Notes under the pieces: model-generated
Seen by the model: the letters and a program-made list of their open reading frames with translations, nothing else
Told to the model about the DNA's origin: nothing
Database searches by the model: none
Source of the DNA: Paludibacteraceae bacterium
GTDB taxonomy: Bacteria > Bacteroidota > Bacteroidia > Bacteroidales > Paludibacteraceae
Direction of reading: 5' to 3'
DNA: 64,000 nt
Assembly: GCA_017509715.1 (NCBI GenBank)
Contig: JAFWOU010000029.1
Span: 191,838 to 255,837, forward strand
Translations under genes and position numbers: made by a program
In this document: in pieces, positions 1 through 9,500 of the stretch
Numbering within the stretch: position 1 is the first letter of the stretch
How the letters are laid out: the number at the start of each line of letters is the position of its first letter

Positions 1-813
1 ACGGACAGTTTGGCCGATTATATGTTCACGACGTCAGACGTTGCTAATCGCAATTTAATTCGGCAAGGAGCCTTGTTAGTTGAGAGTGGAGAGTTTAGTG
101 TTGAGAGTAGTTCGAAAGTGGAAGGTGGCAAGTCTCTGCCGGAGGATAAGTATGCCTATGAGCGCGTGCCACAGAAAGTTTGGCATGTGGGCAATGTGAT
201 GATTGATACGCTGTTGGCGAATCGGGCACGGTTCAGGAAGCCGGAAGTGTGGGACGAGTTGGGACTGAAAGACAAGGAGTTTGTGGTGATGACCATGCAC
301 CGTCCGGCAAATGTGGACGAGGAGAACCATCTGCGTGCGATGATGGAGCAAATCATTGACAATGTGCATGGTTTGCCGGTGATCTTCCCGATTCATCCGA
401 GGACAGCAAAGTTGCTGTTAGGGGATAGGACGGCCAAAGGCCTACAGGACGCTTCGCTACAGGACGCATCAAAGATGCTACAGGAGAGATGGCCGAACTT
501 GCATATCGTCGAACCGATGGGGTATCTGGAGTTTAACTATCTGGTAGAACGCGCGAAAGCAGTGGTGACTGACAGCGGTGGTATTACCGAAGAGACGACG
601 GTGATGGGTGTACCGTGTATCACGTTGCGCGATAATACCGAGCGTCCGGAGACGTGTACAGTGGGAACCAACGAACTGATTGGTACGAATCCTGCGGCTA
701 TCAAACCGGCATTAGACAAGCTGTTTGCCGGAGAGTGGAAGAAAGGTGCCATTCCGGAACTGTGGGATGGGAAAACTGCGGAACGGATAATATCCATTCT
801 CGCAGATTTGTGA
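1..813 (+). CDS. wecB: UDP-N-acetylglucosamine 2-epimerase (non-hydrolysing), 5' end outside the window
   Basis: This is the C-terminal part of a WecB-type epimerase, which interconverts UDP-GlcNAc and UDP-ManNAc in the cytoplasm for surface polysaccharide. The frame is open from base 1, so the true start lies upstream. Family signatures seen are DVANRNLIRQG, HVGNVMIDTL, TMHRPANVD, PIHPRT and the C-terminal VTDSGGITEETTVMGVP. Two segments do not belong to the family pattern. One of about 35 residues lies between IRQG and HVGNVMIDTL, and part of it is encoded by a short-period array at 79-135. The other is a 15-base direct repeat at 439-485 that encodes LQDAS twice. The stop codon lies in the first unit of a period 7-8 array that continues to 840. 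Whether the enlarged protein is active cannot be judged from sequence. Confidence 0.9.
   Translation, partial: TDSLADYMFTTSDVANRNLIRQGALLVESGEFSVESSSKVEGGKSLPEDKYAYERVPQKVWHVGNVMIDTLLANRARFRKPEVWDELGLKDKEFVVMTMHRPANVDEENHLRAMMEQIIDNVHGLPVIFPIHPRTAKLLLGDRTAKGLQDASLQDASKMLQERWPNLHIVEPMGYLEFNYLVERAKAVVTDSGGITEETTVMGVPCITLRDNTERPETCTVGTNELIGTNPAAIKPALDKLFAGEWKKGAIPELWDGKTAERIISILADL
79..135 (+). repeat. Short-period array in frame inside wecB
   Basis: Degenerate GAGAGTT/GTTGAGAG units encode the Ser/Glu/Val-rich segment beginning VESGEFSVESSS. The same kind of unit fills the noncoding spacer at 36846-36895. The family normally has only a few residues here. Confidence 0.55.
439..485 (+). repeat. 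15-base direct repeat with a third partial copy, inside wecB
   Basis: Two 15-base copies beginning CTACAGGACGC are followed, after a short interruption, by a partial third copy, CTACAGG. They encode LQDASLQDASKMLQ, an insertion between the PIHPRT region and the following strand. Confidence 0.6.
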
Positions 814-855
814 TTTGAAGATTTGAAAATTTAAGATTTTATAAATATACGTTTT
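814..855. repeat. Period 7-8 array between wecB and the aminotransferase gene
   Basis: GATTTGA-like units (GATTTGA, AGATTTGA, AAATTTAA, GATTTTA) fill most of this 42-base spacer. No promoter or terminator is evident, so the two genes may be co-transcribed. Confidence 0.6.
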
Positions 856-2046
856 ATGGAAATTAGTTTACGTGCTCAGTCGATGCCTGAGAGTCCGATT
901 CGGAAGTTGGCAAAGTATGCCGATGCGGCTAAGTTGGCCGGTACGCATGTGTATCACCTGAACATTGGTCAGCCGGACATCAAGACGCCTCCCAGAGCTA
1001 TGGAGGCCGTGCGTCAGTATAGCGAGGAGATACTGGCTTATTCGCCCAGTCAAGGACTAAAGTCGCTCCGTACGAAGATGGTGAGCTACTATGCCGACTA
1101 CGGGATAGATCTATCACCGGACGAGATCATCATCACAGCCGGAGGTTCGGAGGCTATCATGTTTGCGTACATGAGTGTGCTGAATCCGGGCGATGAGATC
1201 ATCGTGACGGATCCGAGTTATGCGAACTACATGGCATTTGCTATATCGGCCGGTGCGATAGTGAAATCGGTGAAGACGGATATCAAGAACGGCTTTAAGT
1301 TGCCTCCGGTGGAGGAGTTTGAGAAGCAGATCACGCCGAAGACGCGTGCCATCCTGATATGCAACCCGAATAACCCGACAGGCTACCTATATACCAAGCA
1401 GGAGATGCGTCAGATACGCGACCTGGTGAAGAAATACGACCTGTACCTGATCTCGGATGAGGTGTATCGTGAGTTTATCTACACGAAGTCGCCCTATATC
1501 TCGGCATGCCATCTGGAAGGGATCGAAGAGAACGTGATCCTGGTGGATAGCGTTTCGAAGCGCTACTCGGAGTGCGGCATACGTATCGGTGCGCTGATCA
1601 CGAAGAACAAAGCGGTGCGTGAGTCGGTGATGAAATTCTGCCAGGCCAGACTGAGTCCACCGTTGTTCGGACAAATCGTAGCTGAAGCGTCGCTCTCGAC
1701 ACCGGAAGAGTATCTGCAGGAGGTATATGACGAGTACCTGAGCCGACGTAACTTCCTGATCGACCAGCTGAACCAGATACCGGGTGTGTTTGCTCCGGCT
1801 CCTACGGGTGCGTTCTACGTGATGGTGGAGCTGCCGGTGGACGATACGGAGAAATTCTGCAAGTGGTGCCTGACGGACTTTGTGTATGAAGGTGCGACGG
1901 TGATGATGGCACCGGGTACGGGATTCTATACCAATCCGGAGGACGGACGTCACCAGGTGCGTATGGCTTACGTGCTGAACAAAGAGGACCTGGGTAAGGC
2001 GATGATCGTACTAAGGAAGGCGTTGGAAGCATACAATAATAAGTGA
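856..2046 (+). CDS. Pyridoxal-phosphate-dependent aminotransferase, class I/II (aspartate aminotransferase-like)
   Basis: A 396-residue fold-type I aminotransferase. HLNIGQPDIKTPP near the N-terminus contacts substrate, CNPNNPTGYLYT and ISDEVYREFIY are typical active-site blocks, and SVSKRYSECGIRIGAL holds the lysine that would form the Schiff base with PLP. Length and motifs fit the subgroup usually annotated as aspartate aminotransferase, which transfers amino groups between aspartate or another amino acid and 2-oxoglutarate. Substrate cannot be fixed from sequence. The ATG at 856 gives a complete family N-terminus and follows an AT-rich spacer. The neighbours (wecB upstream, a lipoprotein peptidase downstream) do not point to one pathway. 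Confidence 0.88.
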   Translation: MEISLRAQSMPESPIRKLAKYADAAKLAGTHVYHLNIGQPDIKTPPRAMEAVRQYSEEILAYSPSQGLKSLRTKMVSYYADYGIDLSPDEIIITAGGSEAIMFAYMSVLNPGDEIIVTDPSYANYMAFAISAGAIVKSVKTDIKNGFKLPPVEEFEKQITPKTRAILICNPNNPTGYLYTKQEMRQIRDLVKKYDLYLISDEVYREFIYTKSPYISACHLEGIEENVILVDSVSKRYSECGIRIGALITKNKAVRESVMKFCQARLSPPLFGQIVAEASLSTPEEYLQEVYDEYLSRRNFLIDQLNQIPGVFAPAPTGAFYVMVELPVDDTEKFCKWCLTDFVYEGATVMMAPGTGFYTNPEDGRHQVRMAYVLNKEDLGKAMIVLRKALEAYNNK

Positions 2047-2092
2047 CTAAGGGACTAAGGACTAAGGACAATGGATAATGGAAAATGGAAAA
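2043..2092. repeat. Period 7-8 array that runs into the start of the next gene
   Basis: Units change gradually from GGACTAA to GATAATGG and AAAATGG. The array begins at the stop of the aminotransferase gene and supplies the ATG and first codons (MDNGKWKI) of the lipoprotein peptidase. Confidence 0.65.
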
Positions 2093-4050
2093 TTCTTCTT
2101 TGTGTGCTGTGCGCCATGCTGACGATAGGTTGCGCAAAGAAGAATAGTGATAAGATGAACCTGACGGAAGGATTGGAGATAGAGGGGCGTGGCATTGATC
2201 AGGCTGCTGCGCTGTGGACAGAAGCGGATGGCACGAAAGAGGACTTTCAGGCCCTGGTGCGTGAACATTACTGCCAGACGGACAGCGAACGCTTGGCGTT
2301 GTTTGAGTCGCTGAGTCGCATCATGGAGCGCTGCTATGAGTCGGCCGACCTGCTGACGGTGGAGCTGCTGAAGCCGACGCAGTTGACCAATGCGGACGAA
2401 CCGGCTACACCCGACTGGATCATGTCCGGCTACAGTCCGTTGGCCCATTTCTCGGATGATATGTTTGCCAACAAGTTGGCGTTTATCACGATCATCAACT
2501 TCCCGCACTACAGCCTGGAGGAGAAGAACCGATTAGGAAAAGAGTGGACCAGACAGGAGTGGGCAATGGCCCGCATGGGTGATGTGTTCACCACGCGTGT
2601 ACCGGCCGAAGTGAAAGCCCGGCTTGCGCAAGCACAGGCCAACGCAGAGAACTATATCGCAGACTATAACATCTATATGGGTAACCTGCGCACCGAAGAC
2701 GGTAGACAACTGTGGCCCATGGACAAGGTGCTGCTGAGCCACTGGAATCTGCGTGATGAGCTGAAGGCGCTTTATCAAGGTGATAACCAGGAAAAGCAGG
2801 AGATGATCTACCAGGTGATGCAGCGAATTGTGCGTCAGGAGATACCGCAGGAGGCGATAAACAATCCCGACTACGTATGGAAGCCATCGGACGTAGCGGA
2901 TCAGACGGCAGAGCCCTATACGCGCTATGAGCGGATATTGGAGACGGCCCATGCGCTGATGGAAGAGGATCAGTATTGTCCGTCGGCCAATACGGGTATC
3001 TTGCGCAATTTTGAGGAAGGCGTTGAGATTCCGGCCAAGGAACTGGACAGTTTGTTCCGTGCGTTGGTAGGATCGGAGCAAGTACGGCAAGTGGCGAATA
3101 TCATTCGTGAACGACTTGGACGCGATTTGCGACCCTACGATATCTGGTACGACGGCTTCAAGGCGCGTGCTTCGCTGAACGAGGATGCGCTGAGCGAGAT
3201 GACACGCAAACTCTATCCTGATGCGAATGCCTTTGCGGCCGATATGTCGCGACTGCTGGAGAAGATGGGATTCTATGGTGAGGATGCGCGAACAATAGCT
3301 CGGCATATCGTCGTAGAACCTGCTCGCGGTTCGGGGCATGCATGGCCGTGCTTGGGACGTCAGGAACCGGCACGTCTGCGTACGCGTATCGCGCCCACAG
3401 GCATGGATTATAAGGGATATAACATTGCGGTACATGAGTTCGGCCACTGCGTGGAGCAGGTGCTGGACATGTACATGATCGACCATTATATGCTGAGCGG
3501 CGTACCGAATACGGCTTATACCGAGGCGAGTGCGTTCCTATGGCAGCAACGGGATTTGCAGCTCTTGCCGCCTTCAGCCTTCAGCCATCAGTTATCAGAC
3601 AGCGGGGACGAAGTGCTGGACCAGCTGTGGTCGATGTACGAGATCATGGGTGTGAGTCTGGTGGACATGCAGATGTGGCAATGGATCTATGCGCATCCGG
3701 AGGCTACGCCGAAGGAACTGTGTGAGGCAACGGTGCGTATTGCGCAGGAGGTATGGAATGCGTACTACGAACCGGTGCTGGGCGAGAAGGACTGTGTGCT
3801 ATTGGCTGTATATAGCCACATGGTGAATGCGCCGATGTACCTGCCCAACTATCCGCTGGGACATATCGTACAATACCAACTGGAGGAGCACCTGGCACAG
3901 TACAAGGAGCAGAAAGACTTTGCGCAGGAATATATGCGCATCTATCGCTTGGGACGGCTGACGCCTCAAGAGTGGTTGATTCAGGCCGTAGGGTCTGAAC
4001 CGTCGATAGACCCGATACTGCGTGCCGTGGATCGGGTGGTGAAGCAGTAA
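2071..4050 (+). CDS. Lipoprotein zinc metallopeptidase of unrecognised family (HEFGH motif)
   Basis: A 659-residue protein with a short hydrophobic leader ending in a probable lipobox (LTIGC), so it is likely anchored to the outer or inner membrane facing the periplasm. HEFGH near residue 457 is a gluzincin-type HExxH zinc site, and YTEASAF about 30 residues later offers a glutamate as third ligand. The HExxH plus downstream Glu and the all-helical look recall M2/M3-type peptidases, but I could not assign a family. The chosen ATG is inside a repeat array, and ATG 2116 is an in-frame alternative, giving a leader too short to export. Residues around 501-511 (PSAFSHQLSD) are encoded by an in-frame heptamer array not expected in a peptidase core. 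Confidence 0.75.
   Translation: MDNGKWKILLCVLCAMLTIGCAKKNSDKMNLTEGLEIEGRGIDQAAALWTEADGTKEDFQALVREHYCQTDSERLALFESLSRIMERCYESADLLTVELLKPTQLTNADEPATPDWIMSGYSPLAHFSDDMFANKLAFITIINFPHYSLEEKNRLGKEWTRQEWAMARMGDVFTTRVPAEVKARLAQAQANAENYIADYNIYMGNLRTEDGRQLWPMDKVLLSHWNLRDELKALYQGDNQEKQEMIYQVMQRIVRQEIPQEAINNPDYVWKPSDVADQTAEPYTRYERILETAHALMEEDQYCPSANTGILRNFEEGVEIPAKELDSLFRALVGSEQVRQVANIIRERLGRDLRPYDIWYDGFKARASLNEDALSEMTRKLYPDANAFAADMSRLLEKMGFYGEDARTIARHIVVEPARGSGHAWPCLGRQEPARLRTRIAPTGMDYKGYNIAVHEFGHCVEQVLDMYMIDHYMLSGVPNTAYTEASAFLWQQRDLQLLPPSAFSHQLSDSGDEVLDQLWSMYEIMGVSLVDMQMWQWIYAHPEATPKELCEATVRIAQEVWNAYYEPVLGEKDCVLLAVYSHMVNAPMYLPNYPLGHIVQYQLEEHLAQYKEQKDFAQEYMRIYRLGRLTPQEWLIQAVGSEPSIDPILRAVDRVVKQ
3569..3603 (+). 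repeat. Heptamer array in frame inside the metallopeptidase gene
   Basis: Units CTTCAGC, CTTCAGC, CATCAGT, TATCAGA encode PSAFSHQLSD. A near-identical array, read in the same phase, lies on the other strand at 25221-25254 in an unrelated gene. Confidence 0.75.
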
Positions 4051-4085
4051 GCAAAAGACAGAAAAATTGCCCCGGAAGGGCACTT

Positions 4086-4120
4086 TGCAACTGAGTTGCA
4101 GGAAAAAAGCAGTACTTTTG
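4086..4120 (+). promoter_or_regulatory. Promoter with 7-1-7 palindrome upstream of the TonB-dependent receptor
   Basis: The -7 box TACTTTTG is at 4113-4120. Immediately upstream, TGCAACT-G-AGTTGCA (4086-4100) is a perfect 15-base palindrome with the 7-1-7 geometry common for Fur-family repressors, and it covers the expected -33 region. Confidence 0.6.
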
Positions 4121-4140
4121 CAGCAAATTTTAGTAGAAAG

Positions 4141-6477
4141 ATGAAAAGACTATTACTGAATTTGCTGATGATAAGTGCCGCTTTTTCTGTGTATGCGGTT
4201 GATATCAAGGGTGTTGTACTGGACGACAAGGGTGAACCGTTGCCGGGTGCGAATGTATATTGGCGCGGCACGACAGTGGGCGTAACGACGAATGTGGACG
4301 GTAGCTTCGTACTGCCGGAGGTGCATACGACGGACGACCTGATCAGTTCGTTTATCGGTTACAGGACAGATACGACGCGCGTGAAGGGCCAGACGGACGT
4401 GACGATCGTGCTGGTGAGCGACCTGATCCTGGACGAAGTCACCATCACCGAACGCAAGGCAAGCGTGATCAAGAGTAGGATAGCCGCTTTTGACGTGGAG
4501 ACGATAGGCGTGGATGAACTATGCAAGGCAGCGTGCTGCAACCTAAGCGAGGCATTTGAGACGAATGCGTCGGTGGATGTAGCGTATGCGGATGCGGCTA
4601 CGGGAGCCAAGCAGATCAAACTGCTGGGACTGAGTGGCACGTACGTACAACTGCTGCAAGAGAACACACCGGGTGTGCGTGGCCTGGCCCAGAGCTATGG
4701 CATGGAGTATATCCCAGGCCCGTGGATGCAGTCGATCCAGGTGAGCAAGGGTACCTCGTCCGTGATCAACGGCTATGAGGCTACGACCGGTCAGATCAAC
4801 GTGGAGTTTCAAAAGCCGCAGACGACCAGTCCGCTGGCCATCAACCTGATGCTGAACAGCGAACTGCATGCGGAGGCGAACCTGACGGGTGGATGGCAGA
4901 TCCCGCTGAAGGGACATGAAGAGGAAGAGCATGAGGAGGGAGAGCATCATCATGAGCATGGTGAACACTGCCATCACGAGTCGCTTTATACCGGACTGTT
5001 GGCACATTATCAGCAGGGATTCCTGGCGATGGATGATAACAAGGACAGCTTTGTAGATATGCCCAAGACGCAGAATGCGAACCTGGTGAACCGCTGGTTT
5101 TACCGTCATGGCGACTATACGATGCAAGCCTTTGTGCGCGGATTATACGATAGGCGTAGAGGAGGACAGATGCATGACTCGATCACGAATCCATATCGCA
5201 TCGACCTGAATACATGGCGCGTGGAGGGTTTTCTGAAGAACGGCTACGTGTATGACGACGAGTCGGGAAGCAGCGTGGCTGTGATAGCTGCAGCCAGTTA
5301 CCACAACCAAAGGAATCTATACGGCAAGCGCGACTGGAAGGCTGCGCAGACGAATGCGTATCTGAATGCGCTCTGGCAAGGCAATTTTGAAGGCAAAGGA
5401 GAGGTGGATAACGATCATCGCGTGAGTGCCGGACTGAGTGTGAACTTCGATAAATACGACGAGACGGTACTGACGGATACGTTGCTGGGATTGGACCGGT
5501 GGGAAGTGACACCGGGTGTGTTTGCCGAGTACTCGCTGAAGTATGACGACATGCTGTCGCTGGTGGCCGGTGTGCGTGCGGACTACAGCACGAAGTACGG
5601 TGTGTTTGTGACCCCGCGCGTGAACATACGATATAGTCCGTGGAAATGGTGGACGATACGTGCTTCGGCCGGTATGGGCTACCGTTCGCCGAACGTGATA
5701 GCCGACAATGCGTACCTGATGCCTACGGCACGGCAGATCGTATGGACCGGTCAGGCAGCGCAGGAGCAAGCGGTGAATACCGGTATCTCCACGACATTCT
5801 ATATCCCGATGGGAAAGCGTGAGTTGCAAATCTCGGCTGAGTACTACTATACGCAGTTCCTGAACAGCGTGATCGTGGACCTGGACCAAAATACCAACAG
5901 AGCTTATATCTACAACCAACGTGACCTGCCCGGCGCACAGAGCCGTGCGCATAATGCACAGATAGAGGCTTCGATAGAGGTGCTGCGCGGATGGACCTGG
6001 ACGGCCGCATTCCGCTGGACGGATGTGCGTCAGACGACGATAGGCCAGGATGGGGTAGCACGGCTGCGACTCAAGCCGCTGAGCAATCAGTTCAAGGGCG
6101 TGATCACGACCAGCTATCAGACACCGCTGAAGAAATGGCAGTTCGACCTGACGGCCCAGTTCAACGGTGGAGGCCGTATGCCGGATGGGTTTAATACGTA
6201 TTTCCTAAAGACGCTGGGTTCGAACCAGTATTACGAGCAGAACGGTACGCTCTACTACAAATGGTATCCGCAACTGATGGCGCAGATTACAAAATATTGG
6301 CGTACGTGCAGCCTGTATGTAGGTGCGGAGAATATGACCAATTTCCGTCAGGAGAATCCGGTCGTAGGCGTGGACGCACCGTACAGCCCCGGATTTGATG
6401 CCTCGATGGCATGGGGACCCATCACGGGATGGAAAGTGTACGTAGGCTTCCGTTGGGCGCTGGATAAGGAAGAGTAA
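4141..6477 (+). CDS. TonB-dependent outer-membrane receptor with a histidine-rich loop, probable metal uptake
   Basis: A 778-residue outer-membrane receptor with a signal peptide (MKRLLLNLLMISAAFSVYA), a carboxypeptidase-regulatory-like domain at about residues 20-95 (KGVVLDDKGEPLPGANVYW), a plug domain to about 240 (VSKGTSSVINGYEATTGQI) and a beta-barrel ending GFRWAL. Between about 258 and 281 a Glu/His cluster with repeated HHHEH and CHHE stretches lies early in the barrel, where an extracellular loop would be. Such clusters bind zinc, nickel or copper, so metal import is likely; the ligand is inferred. I chose ATG 4141 because it follows the -7 box by about 20 bases and begins the signal peptide; the longer frame from 4096 would overlap the promoter. 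A terminator-like hairpin follows at 6513. Confidence 0.88.
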   Translation: MKRLLLNLLMISAAFSVYAVDIKGVVLDDKGEPLPGANVYWRGTTVGVTTNVDGSFVLPEVHTTDDLISSFIGYRTDTTRVKGQTDVTIVLVSDLILDEVTITERKASVIKSRIAAFDVETIGVDELCKAACCNLSEAFETNASVDVAYADAATGAKQIKLLGLSGTYVQLLQENTPGVRGLAQSYGMEYIPGPWMQSIQVSKGTSSVINGYEATTGQINVEFQKPQTTSPLAINLMLNSELHAEANLTGGWQIPLKGHEEEEHEEGEHHHEHGEHCHHESLYTGLLAHYQQGFLAMDDNKDSFVDMPKTQNANLVNRWFYRHGDYTMQAFVRGLYDRRRGGQMHDSITNPYRIDLNTWRVEGFLKNGYVYDDESGSSVAVIAAASYHNQRNLYGKRDWKAAQTNAYLNALWQGNFEGKGEVDNDHRVSAGLSVNFDKYDETVLTDTLLGLDRWEVTPGVFAEYSLKYDDMLSLVAGVRADYSTKYGVFVTPRVNIRYSPWKWWTIRASAGMGYRSPNVIADNAYLMPTARQIVWTGQAAQEQAVNTGISTTFYIPMGKRELQISAEYYYTQFLNSVIVDLDQNTNRAYIYNQRDLPGAQSRAHNAQIEASIEVLRGWTWTAAFRWTDVRQTTIGQDGVARLRLKPLSNQFKGVITTSYQTPLKKWQFDLTAQFNGGGRMPDGFNTYFLKTLGSNQYYEQNGTLYYKWYPQLMAQITKYWRTCSLYVGAENMTNFRQENPVVGVDAPYSPGFDASMAWGPITGWKVYVGFRWALDKEE

Positions 6478-6478
6478 A

Positions 6479-6541
6479 GGTTATGGGTTACGGGTTATAG
6501 GTTACGGGTTAGGAGTCGGATCTACGGGGTCCGGCTCTTTT
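6479..6541. terminator. Heptamer array followed by a terminator hairpin between convergent genes
   Basis: GGTTATG/GGTTACG heptamers run from 6479 to about 6512. GAGTCGGA (6513-6520) then pairs with TCCGGCTC (6530-6537) and is followed by a T-rich run, fitting termination of the receptor gene. The stop codon and last residues (PTPNP) of the convergent exporter gene are encoded by the array. Confidence 0.6.
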
Positions 6542-9500
6542 CTTTGTCCCCGACGTACGACGAGTTTGTCGAAAGCCACCAGCACGCCGGGCAATACGAT
6601 GAGGATGAGGAGCACCGCCATAGCTGCTCCGATAGCCAGACAGCCTACGATAGCCGAGATGGTGATATCATCCACGAGCAATGCCATAGCACCCGGAGCT
6701 ACGACCATGATCAGACCGGAGGTGGTGATAGTACGTATCGAGCCCTGGTAAGCGGCTTTGACAGCCTCGTAGGGCAACATGGTGCGACGGAACTCCTTGT
6801 AGTAGTTGGCAAAGAGGATGCCGTAGTCGATCGTAGCACCCATGAGGATGGACTGCACGATCAGGTAGGCCAGATAGAGCATCTCGCCACGCAGCAGGCC
6901 TGCGAAGATGACGTTGACATAAACCGCCGTCATGACGGTGACCACCAGAATAATCGGCACGATAATAGAGCGGAAAGAGAGCGCCACTATCAGGAAGATG
7001 GCAATGATGGTGAGCAGACTGATACGCGTCATCTCGGCGCCAAATCCGGCTTTCATCTCGCGGTACATCGCAGATTCTCCGATCATGTAATGCTGTCCGG
7101 GCAGTTGCTTGGATGCCTTCTCGTGGATTACGTCCAGCGAAGCAAATGTGCGTGCCGACTCGTCCGGCAAATCGGTAAGGATAACCATAAGGCTATGATG
7201 CTTACCGCGCAGCTGCTGCATACGTGTGAGCAGTTGCGGCTTGATGCTGCTGATGTCGCGTCGCTGCTCATCGGAGATAAAGAGCTGCAGACGCGAGTCG
7301 TTAGCCAAGGTGTCGCATAGGTAGTTGATGAGCACCTCGGGGGTGAGCAGGATGTCGGCAGCCGTCGAGTCGTTCATACTGCCGTAGAAGGTATAGAGCA
7401 GACTGACTTGCTCGGCCGGAATCTGCTGACCCAGGTAGGCAAACTGCTCGGCCATCTCGTCAGCACGGAACGATTGCTTAGCCTCCAGCAGGTTTAGGAT
7501 ACGTTCGGTCTGCCGGTCTTGCTGTATCTCGGCGGCTGTCTTAACGGGTTGCTTCTTAGTGATGACCGGTCGGGTGTTGACCTTGACCTTCACTTGCGGC
7601 TTCACTTTCGCTTGCGGCTTCGGCTTCACCACTTCTACCGGTGCAACGACGCTGTCGGTAGGCAGGCTATCCTGAGCAATGCTGTCGGCCACAGCCAGGT
7701 TGAGAGCCGGAGACGCTTGCTGCGTTTCCGGATAGGCAATGGCGTATAGTGCGTCGGCATTCAGTCCCGTGATGCCAAACTCGCCCAGCAAGTCGCTCAG
7801 TTCGCGCGGCGACATCGCTACGTCCTGGTTGCACAGGTCCATGAGCTGCACGCGCAGGTTGAGAGCCTCGATCTGTTCGTTGCTGACCATCGCGCGCAGC
7901 ATGCGGCGCTGAAGCAGGTCGTCTGTGAGGGTATGGACATATTGCAGCGGCGACATGGTCTCGTGCTTGCCCTTGGCGAACTTGAATACCATCTTGGTTT
8001 GCGCCATGCTCGATCCCACAAAGTCGCTCAGTTCGCGCTTGGTCATCTGACGATTGAGTTGCTGACGATTGCTCAGTCGGCTCAGTTCGGCCGTCAGTTC
8101 GGACGGGGCTGTCTGATACAGCTTGGGCAAGAAATCCGTCAGCCGGATATACTCGGAGTGGGTCGTGGTATGGGTAAGGGTGTCCGTCTCTACGGGACGT
8201 ACCTCCTTGGCAGAATGGTATTTCTTCTTGGGCTTCTTGGCGACTACCACACGCTCTTCCACCTCCTCTACCTGGTTTTGCGGATCGGGCGTGATGCGCT
8301 CCAGAGAGTGGAGTAGGGCCAACTGATGACGCATATCATCGGTGATGAAGTCGCGCGTCAGCGGATCGTCCAGACACTGCGTCTCGATGAAGTTGATCAT
8401 CTCCGGGAAGGTCATCGTGACAGCCGTGTCGCGATGGCTATGCATGTAGTAGAGCGTCTGCATCAGTCGCGGCGTGAGCATGTCGAGCGGAATGGTATCC
8501 GGCATCATCTCGCGGTACTGCGTCGCCATAGACTGGATATAACCTACCATCTCATCGGCGCGGTAGTGCTGCTGGAGCAGGGTAGGATAGCTGATGATAG
8601 CTTGCACGCCATCCACGTGTTGCAACTTCTCGGCCAGCGGAATGATATGCTCCTGATCCTCGTTCTCGTACAGGATGATGACGGGGTTCGGTTGTGGGAA
8701 AACTTTCTCTATCTCCGACTCACCGTTGGTGCAGAAGAAGATATCTGTTTTTCCGGCAAAGTAGTACGAGAAAGCGAACAGACAGGTGGCAAAGATAGCC
8801 ATAGGTATCTTATGGCTGGTAGCAAACCGTCCGAGCCGGTCTGTCGGTAGCACGGGAGCACGCTTGACGGTGGAGTTGATGCTATTGCGCATGAGCATCA
8901 TCATGGACGGAAGCACTGTGAATGTGCATATCAAGCTGCAAACAACACCCTTCGCAAGCACAATGCCCATATCCATACCGATACGCAGCCGCATGAAGCA
9001 CAGCATGAGCAGTCCGATGATAGTGGTCAAAGCGCTACTCATGATGGGGCGGAAGGCACGGCGAATCGATTTGTTAGCCGCCATGACAGCGTCCAGCTTG
9101 GATGTCTCGTCGCGCTGCTCCTGACGATAGCGGTTGAGCAGCACGATGCAGTAGTCCAGCGAGAGCACCATCTGCAGGATAGAACCGATATAGTTGGTGG
9201 TGATGCTGACGCTGGGTAGCAATGCATTGGTGCCCATGTTGAGCAGGATGGCTATGCCGGAGGTGAAGAGTATGATAAACGACTCCACCCACGACTGCGC
9301 CATGACAATCAGTATGATCAGGATGAGCGCAGCGGCAATGATGATGACCGAGAGCGGCGGCGTAGCACCGTCCTGGCTGGTCTCTACCACGGCATTATGA
9401 CCAAAGCGTTTGGCGATCTGCTTGCCCAACTTCTTCTGATCCACCGACTTGGATACGTCCATGTCGTAGAGCGTAAAGTGGCCGTCGGTGCTCTGCTGGA

